From: JAXGTD01 sp040775095
Lineage (GTDB): Bacteria > Pseudomonadota > Gammaproteobacteria > Chromatiales > Chromatiaceae
Assembly (NCBI GenBank): GCA_040775095.1
Contig: JAXGTD010000011.1
Span: 1 to 53,908, forward strand
Direction: 5' to 3'
DNA: 53,908 nt
This document shows, piece after piece, positions 8,629-18,399 of the stretch. Each line of letters begins with the position of its first letter. Within the stretch, counting starts at the first letter, position 1. Both the position numbers and the translations under genes were made by a program. The notes under the pieces are model-generated. The model saw nothing but the letters and a program-made list of their open reading frames with translations. It searched no databases and had not been told where the DNA came from.

Positions 8629-9317
8629 ACAGAGAAAAACGCCGCGAGATCTTCCGCCGCCTGCGCGATGCCAACCCGACGCCGACCACCGAGCTGCGCT
8701 ACAACACGCCGTTCGAGCTGTTGGTAGCGGTCATCCTGTCGGCCCAGGCCACCGACAAGGGGGTGAACAAGGCCACGGAGGGACTCTTTTCGGCGGCCAA
8801 CACCCCGCGTGCGATCCTCGACCTCGGCGAGGACGGACTCAAGAGACACATCCGCACGATCGGGCTATTCAACAGCAAGGCGAAGAACATCATCCAGACC
8901 TGCGCCGCGCTGCTGACACGACACGGGGGCGAGGTGCCGCGCGAGCGCAAGGCGCTGGAGGCCCTGCCCGGGGTCGGCCGCAAGACCGCGAACGTGGTGC
9001 TCAATACTGCCTTCGGCGAGCCGACGATGGCGGTCGATACCCACATCTTCCGCGTCGCGAACCGGACCCGCCTCGCCATCGGCAAGACGCCACTGGCGGT
9101 CGAGCAGGGACTGGTGAGGATGATTCCACGGGAGTTTCTGGCGGATGCCCATCACTGGCTGATCCTGCACGGGCGCTATGTCTGTACCGCGCGCAAGCCC
9201 CGCTGCCCGGACTGCCTCATCGCGGATCTGTGCGAGTACCGGGACAAGACACCGGCAACAGCGGCGCAGGGCGCAAAAGCGCCGCGGTCCGAAGGGCCGG
9301 GGATGTCCGGGGGCTGA
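8625..9317 (+). CDS. nth: Endonuclease III (DNA glycosylase/AP lyase)
   Basis: A 230-residue base-excision repair enzyme that removes oxidised pyrimidines. The N-terminus REIFRRLRDANPTPTTEL and the FELLVAVILSAQATDKGVNK segment are typical. The helix-hairpin-helix with the catalytic lysine is LPGVGRKTANVVLN, and the catalytic aspartate lies in VDTHIFRVANR. The 4Fe-4S cluster ligands form C-x6-C-x2-C-x5-C near residues 186-202. After the cluster there is an extra tail of about 25 residues rich in Ala and Gly. It is the last gene of the rph-nth run, coupled to yggU. Confidence 0.96.
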   Translation: MNREKRREIFRRLRDANPTPTTELRYNTPFELLVAVILSAQATDKGVNKATEGLFSAANTPRAILDLGEDGLKRHIRTIGLFNSKAKNIIQTCAALLTRHGGEVPRERKALEALPGVGRKTANVVLNTAFGEPTMAVDTHIFRVANRTRLAIGKTPLAVEQGLVRMIPREFLADAHHWLILHGRYVCTARKPRCPDCLIADLCEYRDKTPATAAQGAKAPRSEGPGMSGG

Positions 9318-9484
9318 TCGGGGGCGACGAGCTCGAACGTCTGCGACGCAAGCCCTGGATGGCGATTCACCCCTGGGCCGGCATCAATTCGTTGAAGATG
9401 CCGCACTCCCGTGAGCGCGCTCCCCGGGACACGGGCCGATGCCATCGCAAGGGGCACGGGATCGGCGTCGCCGCCCGGGTGCGA

Positions 9485-11743
9485 TCAGGATGCAGGGGCC
9501 GCCTTGCGCTTGCCGCGCCGGGAGCGCGAGCGCTTCTTCGCCGGGGCCTCCGGCACGGGACTGGCCAGCACGAAGTCGATCTTGCGGTCATCGAGGTTCA
9601 CCGCGGCCACCTTGACCCGCAGCCGGTCACCGAGGCGATACACCTGGCCGGTGCGCTCGCCGGTGAGCCGGTGGCCAACGGGGTCGAAGTGGTAATAGTC
9701 GTTGTCCAGTGCGGTGATATGCACGAGACCGTCGACATAGACGTCGTCGAGCTCAACGAAGAGCCCGAACCCCTGCACACTGGTGATGGTCCCATCGAGC
9801 TCCTCGCCGATCTTATCCTGCATGTATTCGCACTTGAGCCAGTCCTCGGCATCGCGCGTGGCCTCGTCGGCCCGCCGTTCGGTGCCGGAGCAGACCTCGC
9901 CGATCTGCTGCAGCTCGGGCTTGGAATAGTCCAGGTCCGCGGCGGTCCCGCCGGCCAGGATGTGCTTGATGATGCGATGGACGATCAGGTCCGGATAACG
10001 CCGGATTGGCGACGTGAAGTGGGTGTAGGCGTCGTAGGCCAGACCGAAGTGCCCGACGTTGTCGGAGCTGTACATCGCCTGCTGCATGGAGCGCAGCAGC
10101 ACGGTCTGGATCAGATGGAAGTCCGGGCGCGCCTTCACGGACTGCAGCAGCGAACCGTAGTCCTTGGCCGTTGGCTTGCTGCCACCCGGGAGATTCAGAC
10201 CCAGCTCGGCGAGAAAATCGCGCAGGTCCGAGAGCTTCTCCTGTTTCGGCGTCTCGTGGATGCGGAACAGGGCCGGCATCTTCTTGCGCTGGAACAGCCG
10301 CGCCGCGGCCACATTGGCCGCCAGCATGCACTCCTCGATGATCCGGTGGGCATCGTTGCGCACCATCGGCTCGATCGCCTCGAGCCGTCCCTGCTCGTTG
10401 AAGACGAACTGGGTCTCGGTGGTATCGAAATCGATCGCGCCGCGGGTGGCGCGTGCCTGCTGCAGCACATGAAACAGGGCGTAGAGCTCGTGCAGATGAG
10501 GCAGCAGCGCGTGGTGCGTCTCGCACAGATCCGGATCGCCATCGACAACCATGGCCGCAACCTGATCATAGGTCAGCCTGGCATGCGAGCGCATCACGCC
10601 TTCGAAGAACCGCGAGCGCGTGACCTTGCCCTCCCCGTTGACGTAGAGCTCGCAGGTCATGCAGAGGCGATCGACGTTGGGATTGATGGAGCACAACCCG
10701 TTTGACAGCACCTCGGGCAGCATCGGAATGACCCGGTCGGGGAAATAGACCGAGTTACCGCGATTGAATCCCTCGCGGTCGAGCGCGCTCTCGGGCGTCA
10801 CATAGGCGGCGACGTCCGCGATACAGACCAGGAGCTTCCAACCCTTGGGCTTGCGCTCGCAGTAGACCGCGTCGTCGAAGTCCCGCGCATCGGCGCCGTC
10901 GATCGTCACCAGGGGGAACTGCCGCAGGTCGGTACGCCCCTGTTTCGCCTCCTCCGGCACCTGTTCGGACAGCCCCGCGATCTGTACATCGACCGCCTCT
11001 GGCCACTCGATGGGCAGATCATGGGCACGGATCGCGATGTCCGTCTCCATCCCGGCGGCCATATGATCGCCGAGCACCTCGACGATCCGGCCGATCGGCT
11101 GGGTCCGCTTGGTTGGTTGATCGGTGATCTCGGCGACCACGATCTGCCCCTGGGTGGCCCCCGCCAGGCGATCGCTGGGGATGATCACATCGTGGGTCAG
11201 GCGCCGGTTGTCCGGCACCACGAAACCGACGCCGCTTTCGCAGGAGAAGCGACCGACCACGCTGCGGGTGCCGCGCTCGAGCACCTCGACCACCGAACCC
11301 TCGAGCCGACCGCGCCGGTCCCGACCGGTGACGCGCGCCACGATGCGATCGCCGTGGAACAGTCCACGCATCTCTTTCTGATAGAGATAGAGATCGTCGC
11401 CGCCATCGTCCGGCTTGACGAAGCCGAAGCCATCGGGGTGACCAATCACCCGCCCGGCGATCAGGTCACGTTTGTTCACCAGGCAGAACGCGGCACGGCG
11501 GTTGCGCACCAATTGGCCGTCGCGGACCATCGCGCCGAGGCGCCGCTCCAGCGCGACCCTGTCGGCGTCCGTGCTCAGATCCAACGCCTTTGCCACCTCG
11601 TCGAAGTCCATCGGCACGGCATGCGTGGTCAGGACGTCGAGGATGAATTCGCGACTGGGGATCGGATTGGCGTACTTCTTCGCCTCGCGTTGGCGATGCG
11701 GGTCCACATCCCTCGCGAACTGTGTCTTTTTACGTCTTACCAC
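9485..11743 (-). CDS. rnr: Ribonuclease R
   Basis: A 752-residue 3'-5' exoribonuclease that degrades structured RNA. It has an N-terminal winged-helix region (FDEVAKALDLSTDADRVALE) and two cold-shock domains (VIGHPDGFGFVKPD and GRFSCESGVGFVVPDNRRL). The RNB catalytic domain carries the acidic metal-binding run VTIDGADARDFDDAVYCE. The S1 domain begins LDGTITSVQGFGLFVELDDV, and a basic tail (KKRSRSRRGKRK) ends the protein. All domains are full length. The start is a GTG at 11741-11743. It converges on nth and diverges from the tRNA-Leu gene. Confidence 0.96.
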   Translation of the reverse strand: MVRRKKTQFARDVDPHRQREAKKYANPIPSREFILDVLTTHAVPMDFDEVAKALDLSTDADRVALERRLGAMVRDGQLVRNRRAAFCLVNKRDLIAGRVIGHPDGFGFVKPDDGGDDLYLYQKEMRGLFHGDRIVARVTGRDRRGRLEGSVVEVLERGTRSVVGRFSCESGVGFVVPDNRRLTHDVIIPSDRLAGATQGQIVVAEITDQPTKRTQPIGRIVEVLGDHMAAGMETDIAIRAHDLPIEWPEAVDVQIAGLSEQVPEEAKQGRTDLRQFPLVTIDGADARDFDDAVYCERKPKGWKLLVCIADVAAYVTPESALDREGFNRGNSVYFPDRVIPMLPEVLSNGLCSINPNVDRLCMTCELYVNGEGKVTRSRFFEGVMRSHARLTYDQVAAMVVDGDPDLCETHHALLPHLHELYALFHVLQQARATRGAIDFDTTETQFVFNEQGRLEAIEPMVRNDAHRIIEECMLAANVAAARLFQRKKMPALFRIHETPKQEKLSDLRDFLAELGLNLPGGSKPTAKDYGSLLQSVKARPDFHLIQTVLLRSMQQAMYSSDNVGHFGLAYDAYTHFTSPIRRYPDLIVHRIIKHILAGGTAADLDYSKPELQQIGEVCSGTERRADEATRDAEDWLKCEYMQDKIGEELDGTITSVQGFGLFVELDDVYVDGLVHITALDNDYYHFDPVGHRLTGERTGQVYRLGDRLRVKVAAVNLDDRKIDFVLASPVPEAPAKKRSRSRRGKRKAAPAS

Positions 11744-11785
11744 GATGATTGGCTGTTTGGATCCTAAAAGCCCACTAGTCTAACG

Positions 11786-11814
11786 TTGACAAGCCCTATT
11801 TGTCTCATTAAGAT
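11786..11814 (+). promoter_or_regulatory. Sigma-70-type promoter for tRNA-Leu
   Basis: A perfect -35 box TTGACA (11786-11791) and a -10 box TAAGAT (11809-11814) are separated by exactly 17 bases. Transcription would start near 11820, giving a leader of about 35 nt before the tRNA. It is the clearest promoter I see in the window. Confidence 0.8.
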
Positions 11815-11855
11815 TCCGCCTTCTTCGCGGCCAGGTCGTGAAGCACTGCCCCCCT

Positions 11856-11942
11856 GCCGAGGTGGCGGAATTGGTAGACGCGCATGGTTCAGGTCCATGT
11901 GGGAGAAATCCCGTGGAGGTTCAAGTCCTCTTCTCGGCACCA
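11856..11942 (+). tRNA. tRNA-Leu (anticodon CAG)
   Basis: An 87-nt tRNA. The acceptor 5' strand GCCGAGG pairs with TCTCGGC, followed by A and an encoded CCA (11940-11942). The D-arm contains GGTAGAC. The anticodon stem CATGG/CCATG encloses loop TTCAGGT with anticodon CAG. A long class II variable arm (GGGAGAAATCCC) and a T-arm with GGTTCAAGTCC follow. The long variable arm and A73 discriminator are typical of leucine tRNAs. Confidence 0.97.
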
Positions 11943-11980
11943 CTCACCGGCCGCCCTCACAGGGGCGGGCACCCGATCCA

Positions 11981-12005
11981 AGCGCCGCATCGTCGGCGCT
12001 TTTTT
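11981..12005 (+). terminator. Rho-independent terminator after tRNA-Leu
   Basis: A 7-bp stem AGCGCCG/CGGCGCT with a 6-nt loop is followed by a run of T residues (12000-12005), about 40 nt after the tRNA end. It is perfectly paired and followed by a U-tract, so it probably ends the tRNA transcript. Confidence 0.88.
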
Positions 12006-12116
12006 GTGCCCGCCAACAAGAATCAAGCGGCGCGACCCCTCCGTCGCATCCCGTCGGCGCAATCCGTCACCCCGGCGCGGCCGATGCTCCACCGGGACGT
12101 GCCCCGCCCCGGGGTG

Positions 12117-12521
12117 TCAACGCCCGCACACCTCCTCGTGGTAGTAGGTCGCGAAGCGCTTGTCTTCGGCGATGACGTGATTGAAGAACCAGTGCCGGAT
12201 GCCCTGCAGCTCGATCGGGTCGAGGGTCCGCGTGTGGCTGCCCGCAAGGGAGCGACCGAGATCGACGAACTCCGCAAGCTGCATCGTGTGCTCGCGACAG
12301 TGCTCGATCACCTCGGGATACTCGATGGCGCGCAGAAACACCCCCTCGGTGTCGAAGTGTCGGCGAACATGGGCGATCAGCTCGCTGAGCCGCGTGCCCA
12401 ACGTGGCCGGATCCTCGGGATCGCCGAGACGATTGATCAGGCGCACCATCTCCCGGTGGTCTGCATCAAGCATATCGATTCCGAGCACCCAGCCTTCCCG
12501 CCAGATCAGTGGTTCAGTCAT
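12117..12521 (-). CDS. Bacteriohemerythrin
   Basis: A 134-residue single-domain O2-binding di-iron protein. The ligand set is complete: H22 (DADH), H55 and E59 (HFDTE), H74 and H78 (HCREH), and H115 and D120 (HVIAED). The frame is open upstream to 12665, but the hemerythrin fold starts at MTEPLIWREGW, so the ATG at 12519-12521 is used. Family members store or deliver oxygen, or sense it. The gene diverges from the acyltransferase fusion. A second hemerythrin domain occurs in the GGDEF protein at 25938-27851. Confidence 0.92.
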   Translation of the reverse strand: MTEPLIWREGWVLGIDMLDADHREMVRLINRLGDPEDPATLGTRLSELIAHVRRHFDTEGVFLRAIEYPEVIEHCREHTMQLAEFVDLGRSLAGSHTRTLDPIELQGIRHWFFNHVIAEDKRFATYYHEEVCGR

Positions 12522-12682
12522 AGAGATGCAAGTGTCGAGCAGGAGCGGATGCATGAGACATGCGCCCGGTGATGGCAGCCAGAGGTCGCTGGCCCAAGTG
12601 TAGACGAGACCGACGCCCGCCAACACCACTGCGCGGCGGATAGAATGGCAGACCCACCCCTTCACCCGCGGAGCACCGAGGC

Positions 12683-15600
12683 ATGTCGCGTCTCACCCGT
12701 ATCGTAGGCTTTCTGCCGTTTATCGCCGTTGTCTTCCTGAACAGCTTCGTGGACCTGGGTCATAAGATCATCATCCAGAACGCGCTATTCAAGGCCTACG
12801 ACGGCCCCGAGCAGGTCTGGCTTACGGGCGTGGTCAACGCGTTGATCCTGCTCCCGTTCATTCTGCTGTTCACGCCCTCCGGCTACATCGCCGACCGCTG
12901 GCCGAAGAACTGGGTCATGCGTGTCAGCGCCTGGGTCGCGGTGGTCATCACGCTGGCGATCACGACCTGTTACTACCTGGGACTGTTCTGGCCCGCGTTT
13001 GCGATGACCTTCGTGCTGGCGCTACAAAGCGCGGTCTATTCGCCGTCGAAGTTTGGCTACATCAAAGAGCTCTGCGGCAACGAGGCGTTGACCGCGGCCA
13101 ACGGCTGGGTGCAGGCGGCCTCGAGCGCGGCGATCCTCAGCGGCATTCTTGTGTTCTCGATGCTGTTTGAGGCCCGTCTGGCCGGTGATATCGGCCTGTC
13201 GACCGATGCCATCATGCAACGCGTCGCACCCGTGGGCTGGTTTCTGGTGCTCGGTTCACTGCTGGAGGTATTTCTAGCCTATCGGCTGCCCGACAAGCGC
13301 CCGGTGGTGGAGCAGATGCGCTTCGACTGGCGCGAGTACCGCAGCGGCAGGTATCTGACTCACAACCTCCACGCGGCCTGGGACAACCGGGTGATCTGGC
13401 TCTCGATTGTCGGACTCGGCGTGTTCTGGGGCATCGCCCAAGTCATGCTCGCGGCCTTCCCCGCATTCGCGAAGGAGAGTCTGGGCGAAACCAACACCGT
13501 GGTCATCCAGGGCGTGATGGCCTTTGCCGGCATCGGCATCGTGCTCGGCTCGATGGCGGCCGGACGCGTGTCGCGCGACCATGTGGAGACGGGCCTGGTT
13601 CCCATGGGGGCTGCCGGTATCGCCCTGGTGCTGTTGCTGCTGCCGGGGCTCGGCTCGATGCTGGCGCACGGGTTGAACTTCTTCGCGCTGGGCTTCCTGG
13701 CCGGCACCTTCATCGTACCGCTGAACGCGCTGATCCAGTTCAATGCCGGCGAGCGCGAGCTGGGCCGGGTGTTGGCGGCCAAAAACTTCGTGCTCAACTG
13801 GGTGATGTTGGGCGCATTGGTGGTCACCGTACTCTCGGCGCTGAACGACGCCAGCAGCCACGCGATCATGGTCGCGCTGGGCGTGGTGGCCGTGGGTGGG
13901 ACGGTCTACACCGTCTGGAAGCTACCGCAATCGCTGGTGCGATTTGTCATCGCGCGCATCGTCTCGACCCGTTATCGGTTGCGGGTGATCGGGCTGGACA
14001 ATCTGCCGGCCCAGGGCGGTGTGCTGATGCTGGGCAACCACATCAGCTGGATGGACTGGGCCATGGTGCAGATGGCCTGTCCGCGGCCGGTACGCTTCGT
14101 GATGGAGCGCGGCATCTACGAGCGCTGGTATCTGCGCCGATTCATGGACTTCTTCGGCGTGGTACCGATCTCGCGCGGGCGCAGCCGCGAGGCGCTGCAC
14201 CAGGTCACCGAACTGCTCAACGCCGGCGAAGTCGTCTGCCTGTTCCCCGAGGGCACCTTGAGCAAGAACGCCCAGCTTGGCGAGTTCAAGAAGGGCTTCG
14301 AGCTGGCCGCCGCCGAGGCCGAGGGGCTGATCGTGCCGTTTTATTTGCGCGGCCTCTGGGGCAGTCGTTTCTCCTACGCCAGCGACAAGCTCAAACAGAA
14401 CCGCCGCGACCGGCGCGCCCGCGATGTCATCGTCGCCTTCGGCTCAACGCTGCCGATGGAGACATCGGCAGAGCGAGTCAAGCAGGCGGTGTTCGAGCTC
14501 TCGGTCAGCTCCTGGCAATACCACGTCCAGTCGCTGCCACCGATCCCGGACGCCTGGCTGCGCCGCGCCAAGCAGCGGCCGGGGCAGCCCGTGATATTTG
14601 ACTCGACCGGCACGACGCTGACCAACCGGCGCCTGATCGCCGCGGTGTTGCTGTTCGCCGCGGAGATTCGCCGGCGTGTGCCGGAGCAGAACCTCGGCGT
14701 GCTGCTGCCGGCGAGCAGCGCCGGGGTCATCGCCAATCTGGCCGGCTGGGTCGCCGGCAAGACCGTCGTCAATCTCAACTACAGCGCCAGCCGCGAGGCG
14801 GTGCAGGCCGGCATGACCAAGGCCGGCATCCACCATGTCATCACCGCGGAGCGCTTCCTGCGCCGGCTCGAGGGCCGCGGTATCGATGTCCCGGGGTTGC
14901 TCGGCGGGGTCGAGCCGATGCCCATGGAGGCGCTGCGTGGCCAGATCGGTCGCGCTCGCGCGCTGCTGGCGATGCTCGCCGGGATTGCGCTGCCGACGCG
15001 GGCGCTGCGATCTCTCTACGGCCGCGCCACGACACCTGAGGACACCGCCGCGATCCTGTTCTCCTCGGGCAGCGAGGGCACGCCGAAGGGGGTCGAGCTG
15101 AGCCATCGCAACATCATGGCGAACGTGCGCCAGATCTCCGACGTGCTCAACACCGAGTCCGACGACCTGATGCTGTCGAATCTACCGCTGTTTCATGCCT
15201 TCGGGCTCACCGCGACCACCTGCCTGCCCCTGCTCGAGGGGATCCCGATGGTGTGTCATCCGGACCCAACCGATGCGCTCGGCAATGCCAAGGCCATCGC
15301 CCGGTTCCGGGCAACGGTGCTGTGCAGCACCTCGACCTTCCTGCGCCTGTACGCGCGCAACCGCAAGGTGCACCCGATCATGCTCGAAAGCCTGCGCATC
15401 GTTGTGGCCGGCGCGGAGCGCCTCGGCCCGGATGTGCGCGAGGCCTTCGTGCTGAAATTCAACAAGCCGATCTACGAGGGCTATGGCGCCACCGAGACCA
15501 CGCCGGTGGCCAGCGTCAACGTGCCCGACGCGCTCGAGACCGACAACTGGAAGATCCAGACCGGCTCGCGCCCCGGCACTGTCGGTATGCCGCTGCCGGG

Positions 15601-16144
15601 GACCAGTTTCCGGATCGTCGACCCGGTCACGCTCCACACCCTGCCCGCGGGCGAGGATGGCCTGATCCTGATCGGCGGCGTGCAGGTGATGAAGGGCTAT
15701 CTGCACGACCCGGAGCGCACCGGGCAGGCCATCGTCGAGCTCGATGGCCAACGCTGGTACAAGACCGGCGACAAGGGCCACCAGGACGCCGACGGATTCC
15801 TTACGATCGTCGACCGCTACTCGCGATTCGCGAAGCTCGGCGGCGAGATGGTCAGCCTCGGCGCGGTGGAGGAGCAGGTTCGCCGCGTGCTCGCCAACCC
15901 AGACCTGGATGTCTGTGCGGTCAGCCTTCCCGACGCCAAGAAGGGCGAGCGCATTGTGCTCTTGGTGCAGGACGATGATGGCCCGGACCCGGACGCGATC
16001 CGCGCGCGGCTGATCGGGGCCGGCGTCAACCCCTTGACCCTGCCAGCGGAAATTCGGCTTGTTGCGCGGATACCCAAGCTCGGCAGCGGCAAGACCGACT
16101 TCTCGGCCGCCAAACAGCTGGCCGCGCTGACGCCCGGCGCCTGA
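12683..16144 (+). CDS. aas: LplT-PlsC-acyl-ACP synthetase trifunctional fusion (Aas type)
   Basis: A 1153-residue protein joining three activities of lysophospholipid recycling. Residues 1 to about 410 are a major-facilitator transporter like LplT, with about twelve membrane helices and the start FLPFIAVVFLNSFVDLGHK. Residues about 425-610 are a PlsC-type acyltransferase with NHISWMD (HX4D, near 452) and FPEGT (near 520). The remainder is an AMP-forming acyl-ACP synthetase with ILFSSGSEGTPKG (near 790), YGATETTP (near 933), YKTGDKG and the catalytic-lysine region GSGKTDF at the end. In E. coli LplT and Aas are separate; here flipping and reacylation are on one chain. It sits alone between hemerythrin and zapE. 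Confidence 0.93.
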   Translation: MSRLTRIVGFLPFIAVVFLNSFVDLGHKIIIQNALFKAYDGPEQVWLTGVVNALILLPFILLFTPSGYIADRWPKNWVMRVSAWVAVVITLAITTCYYLGLFWPAFAMTFVLALQSAVYSPSKFGYIKELCGNEALTAANGWVQAASSAAILSGILVFSMLFEARLAGDIGLSTDAIMQRVAPVGWFLVLGSLLEVFLAYRLPDKRPVVEQMRFDWREYRSGRYLTHNLHAAWDNRVIWLSIVGLGVFWGIAQVMLAAFPAFAKESLGETNTVVIQGVMAFAGIGIVLGSMAAGRVSRDHVETGLVPMGAAGIALVLLLLPGLGSMLAHGLNFFALGFLAGTFIVPLNALIQFNAGERELGRVLAAKNFVLNWVMLGALVVTVLSALNDASSHAIMVALGVVAVGGTVYTVWKLPQSLVRFVIARIVSTRYRLRVIGLDNLPAQGGVLMLGNHISWMDWAMVQMACPRPVRFVMERGIYERWYLRRFMDFFGVVPISRGRSREALHQVTELLNAGEVVCLFPEGTLSKNAQLGEFKKGFELAAAEAEGLIVPFYLRGLWGSRFSYASDKLKQNRRDRRARDVIVAFGSTLPMETSAERVKQAVFELSVSSWQYHVQSLPPIPDAWLRRAKQRPGQPVIFDSTGTTLTNRRLIAAVLLFAAEIRRRVPEQNLGVLLPASSAGVIANLAGWVAGKTVVNLNYSASREAVQAGMTKAGIHHVITAERFLRRLEGRGIDVPGLLGGVEPMPMEALRGQIGRARALLAMLAGIALPTRALRSLYGRATTPEDTAAILFSSGSEGTPKGVELSHRNIMANVRQISDVLNTESDDLMLSNLPLFHAFGLTATTCLPLLEGIPMVCHPDPTDALGNAKAIARFRATVLCSTSTFLRLYARNRKVHPIMLESLRIVVAGAERLGPDVREAFVLKFNKPIYEGYGATETTPVASVNVPDALETDNWKIQTGSRPGTVGMPLPGTSFRIVDPVTLHTLPAGEDGLILIGGVQVMKGYLHDPERTGQAIVELDGQRWYKTGDKGHQDADGFLTIVDRYSRFAKLGGEMVSLGAVEEQVRRVLANPDLDVCAVSLPDAKKGERIVLLVQDDDGPDPDAIRARLIGAGVNPLTLPAEIRLVARIPKLGSGKTDFSAAKQLAALTPGA

Positions 16145-16357
16145 TCCTGTCCGACCCGGGCCCCGTCACGCGTTGCCAATCCCCCAGCATCGGGAGACGA
16201 CCATGCCACGATCCGCGCTCACCGCCCCTCGCCTAACCCGCCCCGGACCTCCTCCCACACGGAGGACCCCACTGGCGTGCAAGACCCGGTCGGCCGTCAC
16301 GGCACCGGGTTCAACGCCGATCGCCGGCCCAAGCGGGTCCGGGCGGCGAGCGGGCCG

Positions 16358-17473
16358 ATGACCCTCGCGCAGGCCTACCGGGCCGCCGTCGATCGCCACG
16401 GCTTCGAGCCCGATCCCATCCAGGCACATGCCGTCGAGCAACTGGATCGCTTGCATGCGGACCTGCTCGCCTGGCCTCCCCCACACACGCGACCGACCGG
16501 CGCCCTGTTCGAGCGCCTGCGGGCACTCGCGCGCAAGCCGTCCGCACCGATTGCGCCGGTGCGTGGCATGTACCTCTGGGGTGGGGTGGGCCGCGGCAAG
16601 ACCTGGCTCATGGACCTGTTCTTCGATGCCCTGCCCTTCCCGCGGAAGCAGCGCCTGCACTTCCACCGTTTCATGCAACTGGTCCATTCGGAGCTGAACC
16701 GGCTCAAAGGGCGGCCGAACCCGCTGCATCACCTGGGGATGAGCTTGGCCCAGAGGGCGCGGGTGTTTTGCCTCGACGAGATGCAGGTCAACGACATCAC
16801 CGATGCGATGATCATGGCCGGTCTGCTCGATGCACTCTTCGCCAACGGCGTCACGCTGGTGACCACATCGAACATCGCCCCGGATGAGCTCTACCGCGCC
16901 GGCCTGCAGCGCGAGCGGTTCCTGCCGGCGATCGCGCTGATCCAACAACACTGCGAGGTGCTGGAACTGGCCAGTCCGATCGACTATCGGCTGCGGCGCC
17001 TCGAGCAGGCCGCGGTCTATCACTGGCCGCTCGACTCGACGGCCGAGACCCGGCTGGCCCGCTATTTCGCCGATGTCACGGACCCCGCGCAACAGCGCGA
17101 GGGACCGATTCGGATCAATGGCCGCGACATCCCCGTCGTCGCCTGGTCTGAGGGCGTGGTCTGGTTCGACTTCGACGTCATCTGCCATATCCCCCGATCC
17201 AAGCTCGACTATGTCGAGCTGGCACAGTGTTTCCACACCGTGCTGCTCTCAAACGTGCGCCGCCTCGACGATCAACGGAGCAATATCGCCCAGCGTCTGG
17301 TCACGCTGATCGACGCCGTCTACGACCGCAATGTCAAGCTCATGCTGAGCGCCGAGGCGCCGCCTCGCGAGCTCTACCGCGGACGCGATCTGGCCTTCGC
17401 CTTCCAGCGCACCGCCAGCCGCCTGACCGAGATGCAGTCGCGCGAGTATCTGGCACGGGCGCACCTGGCCTGA
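16358..17473 (+). CDS. zapE: Cell division protein ZapE (AFG1-like ATPase)
   Basis: A 371-residue P-loop ATPase that associates with the Z-ring under stress. Walker A is GGVGRGKT (75-82) and Walker B is VFCLDEMQV (136 onward). Family signatures RLHFHRFMQLVHSEL, NRLKG, TSNIAPDELYRAGLQRERF and the C-terminal AFQRTASRLTEMQSREYL are all present, so it is full length. The frame is open back to 16277, but the upstream residues are unlike ZapE. The ATG at 16358 gives the typical MTLAQAYRAAV start. Confidence 0.94.
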   Translation: MTLAQAYRAAVDRHGFEPDPIQAHAVEQLDRLHADLLAWPPPHTRPTGALFERLRALARKPSAPIAPVRGMYLWGGVGRGKTWLMDLFFDALPFPRKQRLHFHRFMQLVHSELNRLKGRPNPLHHLGMSLAQRARVFCLDEMQVNDITDAMIMAGLLDALFANGVTLVTTSNIAPDELYRAGLQRERFLPAIALIQQHCEVLELASPIDYRLRRLEQAAVYHWPLDSTAETRLARYFADVTDPAQQREGPIRINGRDIPVVAWSEGVVWFDFDVICHIPRSKLDYVELAQCFHTVLLSNVRRLDDQRSNIAQRLVTLIDAVYDRNVKLMLSAEAPPRELYRGRDLAFAFQRTASRLTEMQSREYLARAHLA

Positions 17474-17670
17474 CCCCGCCACTGGCCCTCGGCACGCCCC
17501 GGCATTTCAGTCAGAGGAGCTGAATAGAACAGAACGGGTTGCAACGAATCCGCGGTTCATATCTTATGCCGGCAATGGTAATCTTCGAAATAGGATGCCG
17601 GGCGGTTTGCGCATCGGCCGACCGCCGTCCTCAACCCTGACTACGATGCGTGCCCTTCTAGAGAGACGAG

Positions 17671-17952
17671 ATGATGAATATTTACGTTGGCAATCTGGCC
17701 TACAGCGTGACCCAGGACGATCTTCGCGAGGCGTTTGCGGCCTTCGGTGAGGTGCAGAGCGCCAACCTGATCGCTGATAAGTTTACCGGGGAATCCAAGG
17801 GATTCGGTTTCGTCGAGATGCCGAACAACAGCGAAGCAGATGCGGCCATCAAGGCGCTGAACGATCAGCCGCTCAAGGGCCGTCCGATCCGGGTCAATCA
17901 GGCGAAGCCGCGTGCCGAGCGCGGGTCGCGCGGCGGCGGGCCCCGCTGGTAG
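17671..17952 (+). CDS. Small RNA-binding protein with one RRM domain
   Basis: A 93-residue RNA recognition motif protein of the cold-inducible Rbp type known in cyanobacteria and many proteobacteria. RNP2 is IYVGNL (4-9) and RNP1 is KGFGFVEM (about 43-50). A glycine/arginine tail (GSRGGGPRW) ends the protein. It binds single-stranded RNA, and its targets are unknown. The 197-bp upstream region is AT-richer than its surroundings and may hold a promoter and long 5' UTR. A strong terminator follows at 18013-18045, so it is monocistronic. Confidence 0.93.
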   Translation: MMNIYVGNLAYSVTQDDLREAFAAFGEVQSANLIADKFTGESKGFGFVEMPNNSEADAAIKALNDQPLKGRPIRVNQAKPRAERGSRGGGPRW

Positions 17953-18012
17953 ACCGTCTACCCGAGCAGCCGAATCCCGCTCCTGGGGAATAGGCCGCTT
18001 TAGCTACAGATG

Positions 18013-18045
18013 GCCGGGCCGGCGCAATCCGGACCCGGCTCTTTT
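18013..18045 (+). terminator. Rho-independent terminator after the RRM gene
   Basis: Stem GCCGGGCCGG pairs with CCGGACCCGGC (one bulged A) around loop CGCAAT, followed by TCTTTT. It lies about 60 nt past the RRM stop codon. Confidence 0.75.
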
Positions 18046-18399
18046 GCGAATGGCGGCCACACTGGCGTGGCCATTGTGATCCGGTCCCGGCGCGAGAGGC
18101 ATATTCTGTGCGTCTTTTGGCGACAATAGGCCGGTCTTTTTCTGGGCCTCATCGAACCGGATCCTGACCGTTGAACCGCCCCGGGACGTCCACGACTCCC
18201 TTTCAATGCGCCGCCCGGGCAGGTCCAGCCGCGGCCGATCCCGCTGCGACCATGAACACCGTGACGCTCCCGTCACGGCGGCACGACCGAAACAAACAAG
18301 CTCGTCGCGCCCGCAAAATATGAAGCAGAACACGTGCCAGCCTGTCGGGTTGCGCAACACCGGCACTTTGCACGCGCATCGGCACCACCGACCGGAGAA

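Noticed and set aside
9230..10705. 491-codon open frame on the plus strand
   Set aside because: Antisense to rnr over most of its length and overlapping nth; no family signature.
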